Source of the DNA: Pseudooceanicola antarcticus
GTDB taxonomy: Bacteria; Pseudomonadota; Alphaproteobacteria; Rhodobacterales; Rhodobacteraceae
Direction of reading: 5' to 3'
Length of the DNA: 64,000 bases
Assembly (NCBI RefSeq): GCF_900215355.1
Contig: NZ_OBEA01000010.1
Location: 62,001-126,000 of the forward strand
Part shown: piece by piece, positions 8,744-17,409 of the stretch
Layout: each line of letters begins with the position of its first letter
Numbering within the stretch: the first letter of the stretch is position 1
Notes under the pieces: model-generated
Seen by the model: only the letters and a program-made list of their open reading frames with translations
Told to the model about the DNA's origin: nothing
Database searches by the model: none
Position numbers and translations under genes: made by a program

Positions 8744-9478
8744 CTAGTTTGCCGACGCCCGCACGTTGTCGACCAGTTCCGTGAGCTTATCGCTTTCCAC
8801 GAAGCCTGGAACCAGATTGTCGCCGATCACAAATGAAGGCGTGCCACTGAAGCCGAGCGACTGCGTCAACCGCATCGAGGTCGCGATATGCTCTTCAATT
8901 TCGGGGCGCTCCATGTCAGTTTGAAGGCGTTCGATGTCGAGACCGACCTCTTGTGCTATCCTGAGAACGCTTGCTTCTTCCGCCCGGCCGTTCATACCCA
9001 TTAGGGCCCAGTGGAATGCCTCATACTTGCCTTGCAGCCGCGATGCGAGTGCAGCTTTGGTTGCAAACACGGATCCGTCCCCGAGAATTGGCCATTCGCG
9101 ATAGACCAGACGCACATTGGGGTCAGCCTCCAGCAGTGCCAGAACTTCCGGCATAGCGCGGCGACAATATGGGCAGTTGTAATCGAAAAATTCGATAACG
9201 GTCACATCCCCATCGGGATTGCCGAGAACCGGTGCATTCGGGTCTTGCTCGAGCAATTGTCGCTGATCGCGCAAGACGGTTGCCTGCGCTTGTGCCTGGG
9301 CTTCGGCGTCCTGACGTTGAAGTATTTCGACTGCTTCCATGATGATTTGCGGATTCTCGCGGATAGCCTCATATACAAGTTCCTTGACCCGCGCTTCGTC
9401 CAGGTCTGCGGCCTGCACTGCCATTGGAAGTAAGGCAAATGACGATACGAGCATCAAATTTCTGAAAATCATGTCCAT
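8744..9478 (-). CDS. DsbA-family thiol oxidoreductase
   Basis: A 244-residue exported protein. It has a signal peptide ending VQAA and a charged coiled region (residues about 20-75, rich in Glu/Gln/Ala) as in Com1/BdbD-like proteins. The thioredoxin fold follows with the active site CPYC in FFDYNCPYCRR. A cis-Pro is visible in FSGTPSFVIGD. It would form or isomerise disulfides in the periplasm. It overlaps the upstream cytochrome c gene by one base, so it belongs to the oxidase-cytochrome operon. Confidence 0.87.
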   Translation of the reverse strand: MDMIFRNLMLVSSFALLPMAVQAADLDEARVKELVYEAIRENPQIIMEAVEILQRQDAEAQAQAQATVLRDQRQLLEQDPNAPVLGNPDGDVTVIEFFDYNCPYCRRAMPEVLALLEADPNVRLVYREWPILGDGSVFATKAALASRLQGKYEAFHWALMGMNGRAEEASVLRIAQEVGLDIERLQTDMERPEIEEHIATSMRLTQSLGFSGTPSFVIGDNLVPGFVESDKLTELVDNVRASAN

Positions 9479-9948
9479 TATCCCTCTTGTTCTGCTGCTG
9501 TGCGTGCGGCCTGAGCATTGCGCTCTCGCTCTGGCCAGGTCGACTTAATGAAGCCGAGAATGTTCCAAATTTCCTGATCTGTGAGTTTGCCGGCGAAGCC
9601 CGGCATGCCACTGTCGAAATCTGAGCCCTGTTGTCGCATCAGTTCCGCCCCCCCGAGCTTGGTGTAGGAGAACAAAATCTGGTCACTATGGTGCCAGGTA
9701 TGACCGTTGCGATCATGCGGCGGCGCGGGCAGGCGGCCATCTGAACCAGGGCTTCGCCAGTCTGGTTGCCCTTCGAGATTGGCGCCATGGCAGGACGCAC
9801 AGTTTTCAGAATAGAGAGCTTGCCCCAGTTCGATATTGACGTCGTCAAACGGGGAAGAACCCTGGGAGGCATTGCCGCTGAACCACCAGGTTGCACCTAG
9901 CCCAATCAGGCCAATGGATGAAATTACCGCCAGGTAAGCTGATCTCAT
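9478..9948 (-). CDS. Monoheme cytochrome c
   Basis: A 156-residue protein with an N-terminal membrane anchor or uncleaved signal (AVISSIGLIGLGATWWF) and one heme site CASCH in ENCASCHGANLEGQPDW. The axial Met is likely in GMPGFAG. The start ATG overlaps the stop of the multicopper oxidase (ATGA); a longer frame upstream lies inside that gene and is rejected. It probably passes electrons from or to the oxidase encoded immediately before it. Confidence 0.85.
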   Translation of the reverse strand: MRSAYLAVISSIGLIGLGATWWFSGNASQGSSPFDDVNIELGQALYSENCASCHGANLEGQPDWRSPGSDGRLPAPPHDRNGHTWHHSDQILFSYTKLGGAELMRQQGSDFDSGMPGFAGKLTDQEIWNILGFIKSTWPERERNAQAARTAAEQEG

Positions 9949-11339
9949 GCGACCTCCAGCCACGTCATCATGCCGGATGCCGCGTGCGAGAGCATGTGAC
10001 AGTGAAACAGCCACTTTCCCGGATTGTCGGCAACGAAGGCGATCTCGCGAGTCTCGCCACCGAACATCAGCAAGGTATCCCGCAGGGGACCAACTTCACC
10101 GCCCTCCAGCACCTCCCGGAAATGCATCCCGTGCAAATGCATGGCGTGGGGGAAGGATGTATCGTTGTAGATCTCCACTCGCGCTGTTTCACCGCGTGAC
10201 AGGCTAGCCAGTGGCTTCTCGGTCATGCCCACGGTACCATTGAAAGCCCAGAACTGGTTCGCGTCGACCAGTTGGCGGAACGTTTTTCGCTCACCCTCAA
10301 GTATGGCTGCGTCAAGGTTGCCCATTGCCCCGCCTTCCATGTTGAGCCTGATGCGTCTCGCCTGCTCCAGTCCCGGCACATCCATATTAGGGTTCGGTGG
10401 CAGAACTTGGGGGACATCCCGCACAGCGGAGGCCAAAGTGCCGGTCACGCGAAACTCGGTTTGGGCAAATCCCTGGCCGTCTTCAAGCCGCACCAGATGA
10501 GCACTTTCCCCTTCATCCGCAATGACGTCGACAAACAAATCCGCTCGTTGGCCCGGCCCAAGGATGATCGGTTCGCTGATCTCACTCGGCGTCACCAGTG
10601 GCATTCCGTCGAACGCCATCACCCACCCCTTTAGACCTGACAGGCCCAAAACAAAGATCCTGGCATTTGCCGCGTTGATCAACCGAAGCCGCATCCGCTC
10701 ACCCTGGCTCACGTTGAGCGTAGAATTGAAGCTTCCGTTGGTGGCGACAAAGTTGCCACGTCGGCCTGCATGGCTACGATCATGAACGGCTTCAAAATCT
10801 GGGTCGAGTTGTGCGGTCTCCGGGTTGAGGAGCCAATCGTCAAGAATAAGGACTTCATCGCGATCAACATCCGGGGCTATCGGTTCTTCGACGATCAACG
10901 CTCCGTAGAGCCCACGAGCGACCTGTTCGACGGAGCGATTATGCGCGTGAAACCAAAAAGTTCCTGCATCTGGAACGGCAAAATCGTAGTCGAAGGTTTC
11001 GCCTGTGGGGATGGCATCTTGGGTGAGCCCGGCCACGCCGTCCATCGCATTTGATATCCGCACGCCATGCCAGTGCAGGGACGTCGCCTGCGGCAACTTG
11101 TTGACGAGCCGACGTTGAAGACGCGCGCCCTGCCGAACACGGATCACGGGGCCAGGAAACTTTCCGTCATAGCCCCAAATCTCCGTCTTGGGGTAGTCCG
11201 GAGGGGCGAGTTGTACGGCGCCACTTTGCGCTGTCATCACCTGAAATTCAGGGGTGGCTGCAGATCCGGCCTTGGGGAAGAAGCTCAACGCACTCATTGC
11301 CAACCCCGATTGAATGAATGCTCTTCTGGTGTGTGTCAT
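9945..11339 (-). CDS. Multicopper oxidase, second copy
   Basis: A 464-residue periplasmic oxidase with a Tat-like leader (THTRRAFIQSG). Copper motifs: HWHGVRI near residue 88, FHAHN near 130, HAMHLHGMHF near 398 and HCHMLSHAASGMM near 447. It lacks a long Met-rich insert, so it is closer to laccase/FtsP-like oxidases than the copy at 2686-4053. It follows a diheme cytochrome by 56 bases and precedes a monoheme cytochrome with overlap. A role in copper or organic-substrate oxidation linked to cytochromes is inferred. Confidence 0.9.
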   Translation of the reverse strand: MTHTRRAFIQSGLAMSALSFFPKAGSAATPEFQVMTAQSGAVQLAPPDYPKTEIWGYDGKFPGPVIRVRQGARLQRRLVNKLPQATSLHWHGVRISNAMDGVAGLTQDAIPTGETFDYDFAVPDAGTFWFHAHNRSVEQVARGLYGALIVEEPIAPDVDRDEVLILDDWLLNPETAQLDPDFEAVHDRSHAGRRGNFVATNGSFNSTLNVSQGERMRLRLINAANARIFVLGLSGLKGWVMAFDGMPLVTPSEISEPIILGPGQRADLFVDVIADEGESAHLVRLEDGQGFAQTEFRVTGTLASAVRDVPQVLPPNPNMDVPGLEQARRIRLNMEGGAMGNLDAAILEGERKTFRQLVDANQFWAFNGTVGMTEKPLASLSRGETARVEIYNDTSFPHAMHLHGMHFREVLEGGEVGPLRDTLLMFGGETREIAFVADNPGKWLFHCHMLSHAASGMMTWLEVA

Positions 11340-11395
11340 TTCGTTCTCGTTTGTTGTGCGAGCCAGTTTTGGCTCACACATTGTCTCTATTGCAG

Positions 11396-12340
11396 TCACA
11401 TGTCTTTATTAGCAGCGGCGCCCTCGCCCTGAGCGACCCGGTCGGCTCGAGGTTCGTCACCATCAAGCAAGTACACGGCCATCGCTTCCAGATCATCGGG
11501 GGACAAAAAGCGCGTATTGCCCTGCACGACCTCCACCATGCTGCCGCCGAAAGCGTCGCCTGACGGCGTCACGCCAGTACGCAACGCATAGGCGAGGTTG
11601 GAAACGGTCCAGCCGCGTTCCGCCAGAGAGTTCGGCGTGATCGAAGGCGCCTTGCTCCCCCCTGGCAATGCCTCATTTCCAGCAAAAACCGCGTCAAGCA
11701 GGCGCCCGCCTCCGATATTGCGTGGCGTGTGGCAAGCACCGCAATGTGCTGCACCTCGAACCAGCTCGCGACCGCGGTTCCATTGTGCGTTTTTCTCGTC
11801 AATGGGTTCCGTGGGTGGATCGTAGAGATAGGCCGCCCGCCATAGCTTCAGGCCCCATCTCTGATCGAAAGGAAACTTGACATCATGCTCAAGCGCTGCC
11901 TCGGCGACTGGTGGCACGGTCTGGAAAGCTGCCCAAAGGTCGGCAATGTCCTGATCCGTGAAATCCGCATAGAACGGATAGGAAAAAGCGGGATAATACG
12001 GCTCTCCGCTAGGACTAATGCCCTGGCGAACCGCCTTGGCGAACTGCTCAACCGTCCACCCCCCGATGCCGTTCTCTTTGTCTGTCGTCAGATTGGGCGG
12101 AAAAAACGTGCCAAAATCTGTCGCCAGCCCCGCGCCGCCTGCGAGTGCGGCGCCGCCAGCCTCTGAATTGGTGTGGCATGAAATGCACCCGGATACGCGA
12201 GCCAAATAGGCGCCGCGCTGGACATCACCCGTTTGCGTGATCGACGCGGGCACCTTGCCAATCGGCCAGATCACAAGGCCGCCGACCACAAGGGCGCAAA
12301 GCGCCCCTGCAGCAAAGACCAGTTTTTTCATCCGGCACAT
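11396..12340 (-). CDS. Diheme cytochrome c (alcohol-dehydrogenase-subunit type)
   Basis: A 314-residue protein with an N-terminal hydrophobic segment and two heme sites, CISCHTN and CGACHTPRN. The overall pattern resembles the cytochrome subunits of membrane dehydrogenases (RGAYLARVSGCISCHT, FGTFFPPNLT). No dehydrogenase subunit is nearby. The start ATG is two bases after the stop of the cytochrome c-prime gene. Likely periplasmic and membrane-anchored, moving electrons for the adjacent oxidase. Confidence 0.87.
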   Translation of the reverse strand: MCRMKKLVFAAGALCALVVGGLVIWPIGKVPASITQTGDVQRGAYLARVSGCISCHTNSEAGGAALAGGAGLATDFGTFFPPNLTTDKENGIGGWTVEQFAKAVRQGISPSGEPYYPAFSYPFYADFTDQDIADLWAAFQTVPPVAEAALEHDVKFPFDQRWGLKLWRAAYLYDPPTEPIDEKNAQWNRGRELVRGAAHCGACHTPRNIGGGRLLDAVFAGNEALPGGSKAPSITPNSLAERGWTVSNLAYALRTGVTPSGDAFGGSMVEVVQGNTRFLSPDDLEAMAVYLLDGDEPRADRVAQGEGAAANKDM

Positions 12341-12342
12341 CT

Positions 12343-12915
12343 TTACTTCGCCTCGTAGCGGAATTTCGCGTGACATGCCGAACATGTCTGGGTCACCATG
12401 TTGAATGCCCCATCTGCGGGCATCGAGGCATAGTCCATCATCGGGCTTCCTGACGAAGTTCCCATCATGGACGAAGCTCCCATCATGCTTCCGGGGGATT
12501 GCGTGCCCATCATGGAGCCTGCATCCATTCCCGCACCTGACGCCATAAGCCCGTTGTCGGCGGCCTCGGCAAGACCTTCGCTAACCACCTTGAGCTGCTC
12601 TGCGAGCGCACTGAATTCTTCCCAATCCGACCAGATCTCGGACTTTGCTTCGGACGGTTTCCCAGCAGACCCTTCGGGAAACAATTCGGTCATGCCTTCG
12701 CTATGTTCGACAAAGACGCGTGCTCCCGTACGAACAGCTTCAGCATCATAGGTGATTTCACCACGCATCATCGGAGCCAGTTCTTTGACCGATTGCCCCA
12801 TGGCCATCATGCCGTCCATGCGTTCTTTGACGACACCTTCCGCGCCACCATGTGCAAATGCAGCTGCGGCCATTGTCGTTCCAGCCAAGAGGCCGATCAT
12901 CAGTTTGCTTTTCAT
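12343..12915 (-). CDS. Cytochrome c-prime-like protein with Met-rich insert
   Basis: A 190-residue exported class II cytochrome: helical region, then the C-terminal heme site CSACHAKFRYE, as in cytochromes c-prime/c-556. Between the last two helices there is an unusual segment (about residues 125-168) repeating SMMG, GSMMG and SPMMD. Met-rich stretches bind Cu(I) in copper-resistance proteins, so this looks like a cytochrome adapted to the copper island. It is the first gene of a tight subset after a 64-base gap. Confidence 0.85.
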   Translation of the reverse strand: MKSKLMIGLLAGTTMAAAAFAHGGAEGVVKERMDGMMAMGQSVKELAPMMRGEITYDAEAVRTGARVFVEHSEGMTELFPEGSAGKPSEAKSEIWSDWEEFSALAEQLKVVSEGLAEAADNGLMASGAGMDAGSMMGTQSPGSMMGASSMMGTSSGSPMMDYASMPADGAFNMVTQTCSACHAKFRYEAK

Positions 12916-12979
12916 CGTTCCGTATCCTGTATTTCCATGCTTGATAGATTTAATTTGATGAGGCGTGGTTGCCCCTAGG

Positions 12980-13339
12980 TCAGGATAGGTGTTTGGGAGG
13001 CGGGGTGTCCCTTAGGACATTCCGGTTAGAAAAGCTCTGATCTGGATGTTCGCGAGGCAATTGCGACAAGTTGGTCGAAGCTCTCGGAGCTGATAAAATG
13101 ACAATTACCATATTTTTCGAGCAGTCCGGCCCCGGATCGCAATGCCCGGGGAGAAGATTATCTGCATCTTCCTCATGAGAGGTCTGATGTTTTTGCGCAC
13201 TTCGTTCGGAAACTTTGGCAGCGACCGTTTCATGGCCAATTGCATCGAGAGATCCCGCCGGGAGGACGACAAATAACGCGATCGAGACCAACAGGAGAAT
13301 CTGGATCGCGCTACGGAATATGTTCAGCCTGGCGACCAA
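12980..13339 (-). CDS. Small exported protein with Cys pair (DUF2946-like)
   Basis: A 119-residue protein starting at TTG, 2 bases after the stop of the upstream cytochrome gene. It has one N-terminal hydrophobic helix, a charged stretch with His (KHQTSHEEDAD) and a Cys pair in GHCDPGPDC, and ends in TPPPKHLS. Similar design to the proteins at 672-1016 and 17410-17763. Function unknown; a metal-binding role is inference. Confidence 0.5.
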   Translation of the reverse strand: MVARLNIFRSAIQILLLVSIALFVVLPAGSLDAIGHETVAAKVSERSAQKHQTSHEEDADNLLPGHCDPGPDCSKNMVIVILSAPRASTNLSQLPREHPDQSFSNRNVLRDTPPPKHLS

Positions 13340-13341
13340 AG

Positions 13342-13806
13342 TCAGTTGATCCCGTTCGCGCGCTGCAGTTCGCGCACGTATCCCGCAATCATCTTCACAT
13401 CACCTTGGGTGAGGCCTTCAACGGGAGGCATATTGCCAAAATTCCAGTGATGAGATTGGACGCCGTTTTGCGCCGCATTCAGGAACGCGGCATCCGAATG
13501 GTGGTTCGGCTCGTAGATTTTGTGAACAAGCGGAGGAGCGACCCCATTCTGGCCTGCGGCATTTTCACCATGACAGCTGGCGCATTTTGCCTCGAACGCG
13601 CGTTGCCCCATTTGGGCTTGCGGAGAGAATTCAGCTGGAAGGAGTACATTGGCAATGGGCGCGCCCTGAGGTATGCCGCTCGTGTCCGGCGGAACCATTG
13701 AGTGTCCTTGAGCAGTCTGCGCCGGGGCCGGCTGCAACGCCTGCCAACCGACCGCTCCAAGGCCGAGCACGAAGAACCCGCCAACGAACCATCCCCAGAA
13801 ATTCAT
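13342..13806 (-). CDS. Monoheme cytochrome c, membrane-anchored
   Basis: A 154-residue protein with an N-terminal membrane helix (FVGGFFVLGLGAVGW), one heme site KCASCHGENAAG and a probable axial Met in FGNMPPVEG. It lies 29 bases after the L,D-transpeptidase gene in the same direction. Likely a periplasmic electron carrier to the operon's oxidase. Confidence 0.87.
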   Translation of the reverse strand: MNFWGWFVGGFFVLGLGAVGWQALQPAPAQTAQGHSMVPPDTSGIPQGAPIANVLLPAEFSPQAQMGQRAFEAKCASCHGENAAGQNGVAPPLVHKIYEPNHHSDAAFLNAAQNGVQSHHWNFGNMPPVEGLTQGDVKMIAGYVRELQRANGIN

Positions 13807-13835
13807 AGTGTTTTACTCTCCTGCATGTGATCCGT

Positions 13836-14399
13836 TCAGATCAACTTAACCTGCGTCCCGACCGGCGTGCGGTCGAAGACCTCTTCTATATGTTCGTTGT
13901 AAAGGCCGATGCAGCCGTTTGATGATCTACGCCCGATTTTCCGCGTGTCTTGAGTTCCGTGGATCCTGTAGTATTGCCACGACAGATAGAGCGCACGCGT
14001 TCCCAAAGGATTGGAGGGATCTCCTCCAGGCACATAGGCTGGCCATTCCGGGTTGCGTTCACGCATTGAAGGGGTCGGCGCCCAACCTGGATTTTCCCGT
14101 TTCTCGACAACTTCTGTATACCCGCGCTTCGTCAATTCATCAGTCAAGGGAACAGAGGTCGGGTAAATCCGCATCTCTTCATCTTCTGTCCAGTGTTGGA
14201 GCACCTTTGTGACAGTATCCGAAATGATGATGCCCTTCCCGAGACGGTCAAAGTGATCACGCCAATTGTGGAGAACGAACGACGAGATATTGCGTCTTAC
14301 CAAACCAGCCTCTTCCGCCCGGAGAGTGTGGGGGGTCATCAAGAATGCGCCTGAAATTGCAATCAGGCTCCGCCTGTTCAAACTCTGTCTCTCTGCCAT
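13836..14399 (-). CDS. L,D-transpeptidase (YkuD), first of three
   Basis: A 187-residue exported YkuD-domain enzyme. The catalytic motif is visible as HGT near residue 147 and GRRSSNGCIGLYNEHI (catalytic Cys). These enzymes make 3-3 cross-links in peptidoglycan or attach lipoproteins to it. Its leader has RRSLIAISG, possibly Tat-type. It heads the - strand run of cytochromes and oxidase, divergent from the CueR-type promoter near 14515. Copper is reported to inhibit L,D-transpeptidases, which may explain extra copies in a copper island. Confidence 0.9.
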   Translation of the reverse strand: MAERQSLNRRSLIAISGAFLMTPHTLRAEEAGLVRRNISSFVLHNWRDHFDRLGKGIIISDTVTKVLQHWTEDEEMRIYPTSVPLTDELTKRGYTEVVEKRENPGWAPTPSMRERNPEWPAYVPGGDPSNPLGTRALYLSWQYYRIHGTQDTRKIGRRSSNGCIGLYNEHIEEVFDRTPVGTQVKLI

Positions 14400-14481
14400 T
14401 TGTTCGTCCTTGGTTACTCAATTGGACGAGACAGGCATTGCTCAGATGGGGCTGAATCTCAACCGCAACAGGCCGCAAGAT

Positions 14482-14499
14482 TTGTATCGAAGTGTATCC
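14482..14499 (+). promoter_or_regulatory. Direct repeat, possible response-regulator site
   Basis: Two TGTATC hexamers spaced 10 bases start to start, immediately upstream of a MerR-type -35 element. OmpR-type regulators bind direct repeats with this period. Similar TTGTATC half-sites occur near 33671 and, inverted, 33702 next to the island's own response regulator. Weak evidence. Confidence 0.3.
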
Positions 14500-14530
14500 T
14501 TGACCTTCCAGCGGGAGATCAAGCTAAACA
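14500..14530 (+). promoter_or_regulatory. CueR-like promoter of the 14563-17291 operon
   Basis: TTGACC, 19 bases, then TAAACA. The left half TTGACCTTCCAG is identical to the copA promoter; the right half of the dyad is degenerate (GGGAGATC). It points to the small membrane protein and the ScsB-like reductase. Confidence 0.6.
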
Positions 14531-14562
14531 GGATACGTTGACCAAAATCAGAGGTGGATTCC

Positions 14563-14859
14563 ATGCAAGAGGATAGCGAGTCAGGTGGCAATCGCCACGG
14601 AAAGTTGATGCACTGGGGCATGATGGCTTGCTGTGCTGTCATGCTTCTACCCATCGCAGCTTTCCTGATTGGCGGAGGCACCGTCGCAGGCCTTTGGGCA
14701 AACGCTACCGTCTTTGCGCCTCTGGTGCTCTGCGTTGGCGCCCATTTTGTGATGCACAAGATGATGGGGCGTTCATGCCATGGAAGCGACAAGCACAAGA
14801 AGACCGCCCCCCAGCCAGTGCTGATTGAAGATATGACCGACAGCGCCGTCCGGCGGTAA
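14563..14859 (+). CDS. Small membrane protein, possibly DUF2933-like
   Basis: A 98-residue protein with two adjacent hydrophobic helices between a His/Met-containing N-terminus (HGKLMHWGMMACC) and a Lys/His-rich cytoplasm-like tail (MHKMMGRSCHG). I start at ATG with a GAGG site 8 bases upstream; a GTG three codons earlier is possible. It is first in the operon behind a CueR-like promoter. Its Cys, Met and His suggest copper contact but no function is established. Confidence 0.55.
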   Translation: MQEDSESGGNRHGKLMHWGMMACCAVMLLPIAAFLIGGGTVAGLWANATVFAPLVLCVGAHFVMHKMMGRSCHGSDKHKKTAPQPVLIEDMTDSAVRR

Positions 14860-14865
14860 GTCGAA

Positions 14866-15114
14866 ATGAGAACAAGAGCGCGGCTGGCGACTGTCTTCTT
14901 GGGAGCGATTTTCGTGAGCGCTTGTTCCGGCGGACCAGTCCTGTGCCCGACAAACCCGCCGCCAACTTTGTCGACAAAGTCACCAGAGCTGGAGCTGCCC
15001 AATGGATGTCGTCTGGCAGGGCCTATCTCCAACGGTGTGGGCCAGTTGGATTGTGTAAACGGCCGATCAGGCTTTGTTGCCACTCAAGTTCAAAGCCTGG
15101 AGATAGTGCGATGA
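14866..15114 (+). CDS. Small lipoprotein
   Basis: An 82-residue protein with a lipobox (FVSACSGG) and a short Pro/Thr-rich tail with two further Cys. Its stop overlaps the ATG of the DsbD-like gene. Not recognised. The coupling suggests a partner of the reductase. Confidence 0.5.
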   Translation: MRTRARLATVFLGAIFVSACSGGPVLCPTNPPPTLSTKSPELELPNGCRLAGPISNGVGQLDCVNGRSGFVATQVQSLEIVR

Positions 15115-17291
15115 CCATCTGGCGCTCGCCAATCCGTCTTGCTTTCTGCGGTACCCTCGCTGCCGCAATGTTCTGGCTCTTGATCCCCTTTGCTGCAACG
15201 GCCGAGGTATCAGTCGCCCACAAGGTCACTGCGGTGGAAGCGCGGCTGATCTCCGCCGAGGATGCCGTTTCCGCCGAAGCTCAAACGCTCTCCGCCGGTC
15301 TGGATCTGAACCTTGCTGACGGATGGAAAACCTATTGGCGTTCGCCTGGCGAGGTTGGCATTCCGCCACAGATCGACTGGAGCGGGTCGACGAATGTCGC
15401 GGGCGTTGATTTCCTATGGCCTGCGCCCGAGCGGTTCACTGCCTTTGGCATCGAAAACTTCGGCTATCATGATGAGGTTGTCTTTCCACTTCAGATCACC
15501 CTGAAGGATCCTGGGGAACCTGTCGAACTCAGAGCAAACGTCAAGCTCTTGACCTGCTCAGCAGTTTGTGTCCCCCAGGATTTTGACTTGGCACTTTCGT
15601 TGCCTCAGGGGAACTCAATCGATCAAGTCTCGGCTAATCGTATCGGGGCATTTCTCGCACGCGTTCCGGCGGAAGGAGGAGCGGCAGGCGTGACCGCCGC
15701 CACATCCCATATAAACGATGATTTCACCCGCCTATCGATAGAAATAGCTGCCACGACTGCCTTCAAAACCCCGGACGTCTTTCCTGAAATTGGTGATGGC
15801 AACACGTTGGGGAAGCCCGACATTCGCCTTGGGGCAAGCGGGCGAACGCTTTGGGCTGAATTCCCAATTCTTGCCTACATGGCAGATACAGACGCGCCGC
15901 CACGGGTAACCGTGACGGACGGGCCGGATCACGCCCTCACCGTCACGCCAGATCGGGCAACAACCGCCCCAACTCCCCCTTTCAGTATTGATCGGGTGGT
16001 CCCCGGCATTGATCAAGTGATCTGGATCGCCATCATCGCTTTTCTTGGGGGCTTGATCCTGAACGCCATGCCTTGCGTGCTTCCTGTTCTGTCGATCAAG
16101 TTATCTTCTGCCCTGAAATCCGAAGGACGCGGCAATGCCCAAGTCAGGGCAGGCTTCTTGGCCGCCGCCGCCGGAGTCATGGTCTTTATGTGGGCACTCG
16201 CGGCTGTTCTCTTCGCATTGCAAAAGATTGGCGTTGCCGTCGGTTGGGGGCTCCAGTTCCAGAGCCCAACGTTCCTGGTTCTGATGCTCCTGATCCTTGG
16301 TCTGTTCACCGCAAACCTGTTTGGACTGTTCGAATTCTCTTTGCCTGCCGCCCTGACAACGCGGTTGATGAAAGCAGGAGGTACGGCCGGGTATGGAGCG
16401 GATTTTGCCACCGGATTTTTCGGGGCGGTCATGGCTACTCCCTGCTCCGCGCCGTTTCTTGGAACAGCTATCGCATTCGCACTTGCGGGGCGGGTGATAG
16501 ACATCGCTGTCGTTTTCACCTTTCTCGGGTTAGGTCTGGCCAGCCCATATCTGTTGGTGGCCATCGTGCCGAACGTTGTTCGGTTCGTGCCCAAGCCCGG
16601 CCGCTGGATGATCGCCTTGAAAGCCGGCCTTGGCATCCTCCTGATGGGTACCGCGGCATGGCTGTTCTATGTCCTGCTCGGCGTTGCTGGATCGCGCGCG
16701 GCCCTAACAGTTGCATCTCTCGGTGCGGTTATGCTCTTCATAGCGGCATCGCCCTGGGTGCCAAGATCTCTTCGCTGGCCCTTTGGGCTGGCGCTGGCGG
16801 CACTCGCGGTCGCGGCCGCGCCATTCTTGGCAACACCCGCCGCACCCGATGCCCAAGCAGGAAAAATTGCCTGGGTCACATTTGACCGCGGCGATATTGC
16901 CCGTCGAGTATCACGCGGAGAGGTCGTTTTTGTCGATGTAACCGCCGATTGGTGTTTGACCTGCAAAGCCAACAAGGCGCTCGTTCTTGAACGCGACCCG
17001 GTTCTTTCGGCATTGAACAGCTCTGGTGTCACGCCGATGCTGGCCGACTGGACCCGCCCAGATGACGCGATCACCCGTTTTTTGGAGACCAACAACCGTT
17101 ACGGCATTCCATTCAACGCGGTTTATGGGCCGTCTGCTCCCGAAGGAATTATCCTATCTGAAATATTGTCGACTCAGGATGTTCTTGCTGCTCTGCACGC
17201 GGCGCGTCCGGGGGCCGCTCAAGCAACGCTCATCGAGGACGATGTGAAGGTTTCCAGATTTGGAAACACTTTGGAGCAAAGTGCCGACTGA
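15111..17291 (+). CDS. DsbD/ScsB-type protein-disulfide reductase
   Basis: A 726-residue protein. An N-terminal periplasmic DsbD-alpha-like domain carries Cys in LLTCSAVCVPQ. Eight hydrophobic helices follow, with the DsbD Cys motifs in AMPCVLPVLSIKL and ATPCSAPFLG. A C-terminal thioredoxin domain has the active site WCLTC in VTADWCLTCKANK. Such proteins carry electrons from cytoplasmic thioredoxin to periplasmic thiols. The long N-terminal domain and copper context match ScsB (suppressor of copper sensitivity) better than housekeeping DsbD. Third gene of the CueR-like operon. Confidence 0.88.
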   Translation: MTIWRSPIRLAFCGTLAAAMFWLLIPFAATAEVSVAHKVTAVEARLISAEDAVSAEAQTLSAGLDLNLADGWKTYWRSPGEVGIPPQIDWSGSTNVAGVDFLWPAPERFTAFGIENFGYHDEVVFPLQITLKDPGEPVELRANVKLLTCSAVCVPQDFDLALSLPQGNSIDQVSANRIGAFLARVPAEGGAAGVTAATSHINDDFTRLSIEIAATTAFKTPDVFPEIGDGNTLGKPDIRLGASGRTLWAEFPILAYMADTDAPPRVTVTDGPDHALTVTPDRATTAPTPPFSIDRVVPGIDQVIWIAIIAFLGGLILNAMPCVLPVLSIKLSSALKSEGRGNAQVRAGFLAAAAGVMVFMWALAAVLFALQKIGVAVGWGLQFQSPTFLVLMLLILGLFTANLFGLFEFSLPAALTTRLMKAGGTAGYGADFATGFFGAVMATPCSAPFLGTAIAFALAGRVIDIAVVFTFLGLGLASPYLLVAIVPNVVRFVPKPGRWMIALKAGLGILLMGTAAWLFYVLLGVAGSRAALTVASLGAVMLFIAASPWVPRSLRWPFGLALAALAVAAAPFLATPAAPDAQAGKIAWVTFDRGDIARRVSRGEVVFVDVTADWCLTCKANKALVLERDPVLSALNSSGVTPMLADWTRPDDAITRFLETNNRYGIPFNAVYGPSAPEGIILSEILSTQDVLAALHAARPGAAQATLIEDDVKVSRFGNTLEQSAD

Positions 17292-17346
17292 GTAATTTCG
17301 CCTAAGCTGCGCATCAAGGACGCCGAGTCAGGCAGCATTTAACGCC

Positions 17347-17388
17347 CTGATTTAGATCAACCACACCATCTGGATAGCGTGTTATAAT
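17347..17388 (+). promoter_or_regulatory. FNR-type site with consensus -10
   Basis: CTGAT-TTAG-ATCAA at 17347-17360 matches the FNR/FnrL consensus at 9 of 10 positions. TATAAT lies at 17383-17388. If transcription starts 7 bases after TATAAT, the site is centred at -41.5, the class II FNR geometry. It precedes the small secreted protein at 17410. Confidence 0.65.
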
Positions 17389-17409
17389 CACCTAGGAAGG
17401 ACTCAAATC

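Noticed and set aside
13827-13845. TGAT..ATCAA pair that resembles an FNR site
   Set aside because: The half-sites are 8 bases apart rather than 4 and lie at the 3' end of the L,D-transpeptidase gene.
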